Assembly (NCBI RefSeq): GCF_025698545.1 | Contig: NC_068569.1 | Location: 21,638,001 to 21,702,000 of the forward strand | Reading direction: 5' to 3' | DNA length: 64,000 bases | Source: Gossypium raimondii | Lineage: Eukaryota; Streptophyta; Magnoliopsida; Malvales; Malvaceae | In this document: in pieces, positions 61,793 through 64,000 of the stretch | Numbering within the stretch: the stretch's first letter is position 1 | Layout: every line of letters starts with the position of its first letter | Made by a program: the position numbers and the translations under genes | Notes under the pieces: generated by a model | Seen by the model: only the letters and a program-made list of their open reading frames with translations | The model's database searches: none | Told to the model about the DNA's origin: nothing

Positions 61793-64000
61793 ATTCCAAC
61801 TATTATGTTATGTTTATTTGAATATATAATTTGATGTGAAATTGTAAAAATTAAGTGTGTATAATTATTTTCTAGGTTCTAAGCGATGAAAGTATTATGT
61901 TTATGTACAATGTGAATGCTGAATGATTTTAGGAACAATTTGATGGATGATTTTAAGTGATAAATTTGATAAAAATAGAAATAAAGACGAAATTGAAAAT
62001 TATGAAAAATTTAAAAATAAATGAATTAAATAGATAAATTAAAGTTTGGATTTTTTATAAGACTATAAGAATATGATGTTTGAAGTATTGGGAAATTGTA
62101 CTTAAATTAGCATGTTTTAAATTAAAAGGATGAAATTGAGAAATATTTAAACATTCAAAATTGAAGTGTTGAAATGTGGAAATCTAAAATTTTAATGTTT
62201 TAATTATTAAGTATGGTCTTTTATTTTAAAACTTAGAAAGAAGACATTATGTGATAGGATTTGAGTTAATAGGGACCAAATTGTAAATATATAGAAACTT
62301 TGAAATAAAAGGACTGTTTTGCAAAACTTTGCAAATTGGGATTTAAGATTGCACAGTAAAAAAGAACATCTAAATTTTGGGGACTTGATTGTAAAGCTAT
62401 GTAAATTTGGGATTTCAAGGATTAAATCATAAAAATAAAAAATTAGGGACTATTTTGTAAAAATGTAAAATTTGGGGAATAGGAACTGTTTTCTCACTTC
62501 TAAAACATTTAGTTATAAATTGGGGTGTAATAAATTTATACTTGATTCAATGAAATATTTGATAATATTTATGTATGAAATTGAATATTTAAAATTTGAA
62601 ATTGATAAGTTCGAATGGTTATGGTTTGTATGTGATTTAGAATATTTGTTTAAAGCTATGAAATAAGCTCGGATGGTGGATATACGTATAAATTTTAATA
62701 TAAAATAAGAAATTGAATTTTAAAGGTTGAAATTGAGTCCAATAATAATAAATGAAGTGTTTGAATGTTATGAAAAGTTTTGAAAATTTTTTTATGTGAT
62801 GTCTTTTACTTGAATTTGTTATCAAATCGAGTAAGGAGTGTTAAAGGTGGGTCATAGTTTAGCTAATTTTGGACTTAAAACTTGTTGGGTGGGCATTTTT
62901 GGAGATTTGATTATGTGTGTAAAAACATCCAAAGGTAAGTACCTTGGATACTTATATTTCTCTGAGTTAATTCTGTGGTTAAATATGTGAACTTCGTAGC
63001 TTAAAAAATATGAAATATGTGATTAACGAGTTATAGTAAAAATGACAAGCTTTGAAGTGTTATAAATGAAAAAAAAATGTGATATGAAAACTTTGGGTTG
63101 CTTTGAACATATTAGGGTGTCTGTGAACATGTATGAATCATGATATTAATATGGAAAAGAATGTTAATATAATCAGTAAGGCCAAGTATGTAATAAATTA
63201 TTATTTCCTAATAGAATTGATATATGATAAAATCATGCAAATAGCTAAATGAAGTTAAAGAATAAATGAAAGTATGATTCTCCACTAAATTGGAAATGAA
63301 TATGTATATGAAACATAATGAAGATGATAAGATGTGATGAAACTCCTTGTTGAATCATATATTTTAAACACAATAAATTGATAATATTTGTTATTATATT
63401 AATATATAGAAACATAAATGTGAGATATGTTGAATACAAGAATCCAAATCTAGTGTTTTCACATAAGTTTAATATGGTGCATGTTTTAATATCTGATAAA
63501 ACATGTAGAAGATGTACTCAATTTCCATTTAATCATAGTAATGAAGTGTGCGCATATAAGAGCTTGGGAGATGTAGTTGCTACCTAGCTTCGGTTTTCAG
63601 CAAATAAGGTTTGTGTCATATGCCAATGATGATAGCATGCAATTCTTTTATGATGTAAATAATCAAGTACTAGAACTTTAAATGATAAAGTGCATTTCTA
63701 AGTGTATATATATTATCGGAAAAGTTACAAACTTCTCTACCTCTTCTTCAGGGTTACACAAGTAGATGATAATGATTATTGTAAAGTGTTAGGCCATGAA
63801 ATATCTCCACATTTACGGCTTTAACGAGATTTAATCATAAGTTAAACATGTCAACACAAACACTTTGACTATTTCAAACTAGTCTATTCTAATTATTGTT
63901 TGAACATAAAATGGAACAAGTAGTACAAACAGTATTTTATTACAAGGAAACTTGAACTAATTAAACATGGGCTTCAAAAACTTATAAACATGATCCTTTA
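61793..64000 (+). mobile_element. Right part of the interrupted Gypsy-type LTR and unassigned DNA
   Basis: Continues the LTR interrupted at 55717, after the second ATTCC. AT-rich, with repeated phrases such as GGGACTTGATTGTAAAGC and GGGACCAAATTGTAAAT. A GTAAGTACCTTGGATACTTA stretch near 62935 resembles internal motifs of the LTRs in the first 10 kb. I cannot find a clear terminal end; the last several hundred bases show nothing recognisable. Confidence 0.4.

Overview
This window is nuclear DNA of a flowering plant, most likely a cotton relative (Malvaceae, Gossypium-like). The evidence is spliced genes with GT-AG introns, AT-rich intergenic DNA, many Copia and Gypsy LTR retrotransposon remnants, LINE pieces and a plastid ycf2 insertion. 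Several LTRs start TGTAACACC or TGTAACGACC and end GTTACA, a style I associate with cotton; the species call is inference from memory, not a search.

Layout. 1-3922: an OST3/OST6-like oligosaccharyltransferase pseudogene (minus) broken by two LTRs. 4326-5572: an intact two-exon Gfo/Idh/MocA-type NAD(P)-dependent oxidoreductase (plus). 7185-9964: a solo LTR with a perfect ATTTA target duplication. 10434-11075: a broken piece of the same oxidoreductase beside a Copia RT/RNase H piece. 13077-15275: an intact laccase (LacA, minus). 17799-18485: a foldback element carrying a ycf2 fragment. 18590-21535: a 1.5-kb direct tandem duplication of unknown, possibly transcribed, sequence. 23732-52876: the laccase array. 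52900 to the end: LINE and LTR elements, including a nearly complete Copia element (55718-61792) nested in a Gypsy-type LTR.

The laccase array contains two intact minus-strand genes: LacB (23732-26105, 565 aa) and LacC (40913-43282, 563 aa). It also holds a decayed minus-strand copy (35455-36235) and three plus-strand copies of a divergent, degenerate laccase (31510-33394; about 37520-37616; about 52130-52876). Shared sequence upstream and between the genes indicates that a head-to-head pair, laccase(-) and degenerate laccase(+), was duplicated as a unit to give three copies, which were then pulled apart by transposon insertions. The plus-strand lineage lost copper-ligand histidines (HWHG to KWEG or KWKG) before the duplications, so it was probably already a non-enzyme or pseudogene.

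Intact protein genes found: the oxidoreductase and three secreted multicopper laccases (predicted apoplastic phenol or flavonoid oxidation; LAC14/LAC15-like). Everything else is pseudogene, transposon or intergenic DNA. I reconstructed exon boundaries by hand from splice sites, conserved exon lengths and reading phase. I see no tRNA or rRNA gene and no wholly new system. The most unusual items are the divergent laccase pair with its copper-site-deficient lineage, the plastid fragment inside a foldback element, and the tandem duplication with conserved C/D-box-like motifs.
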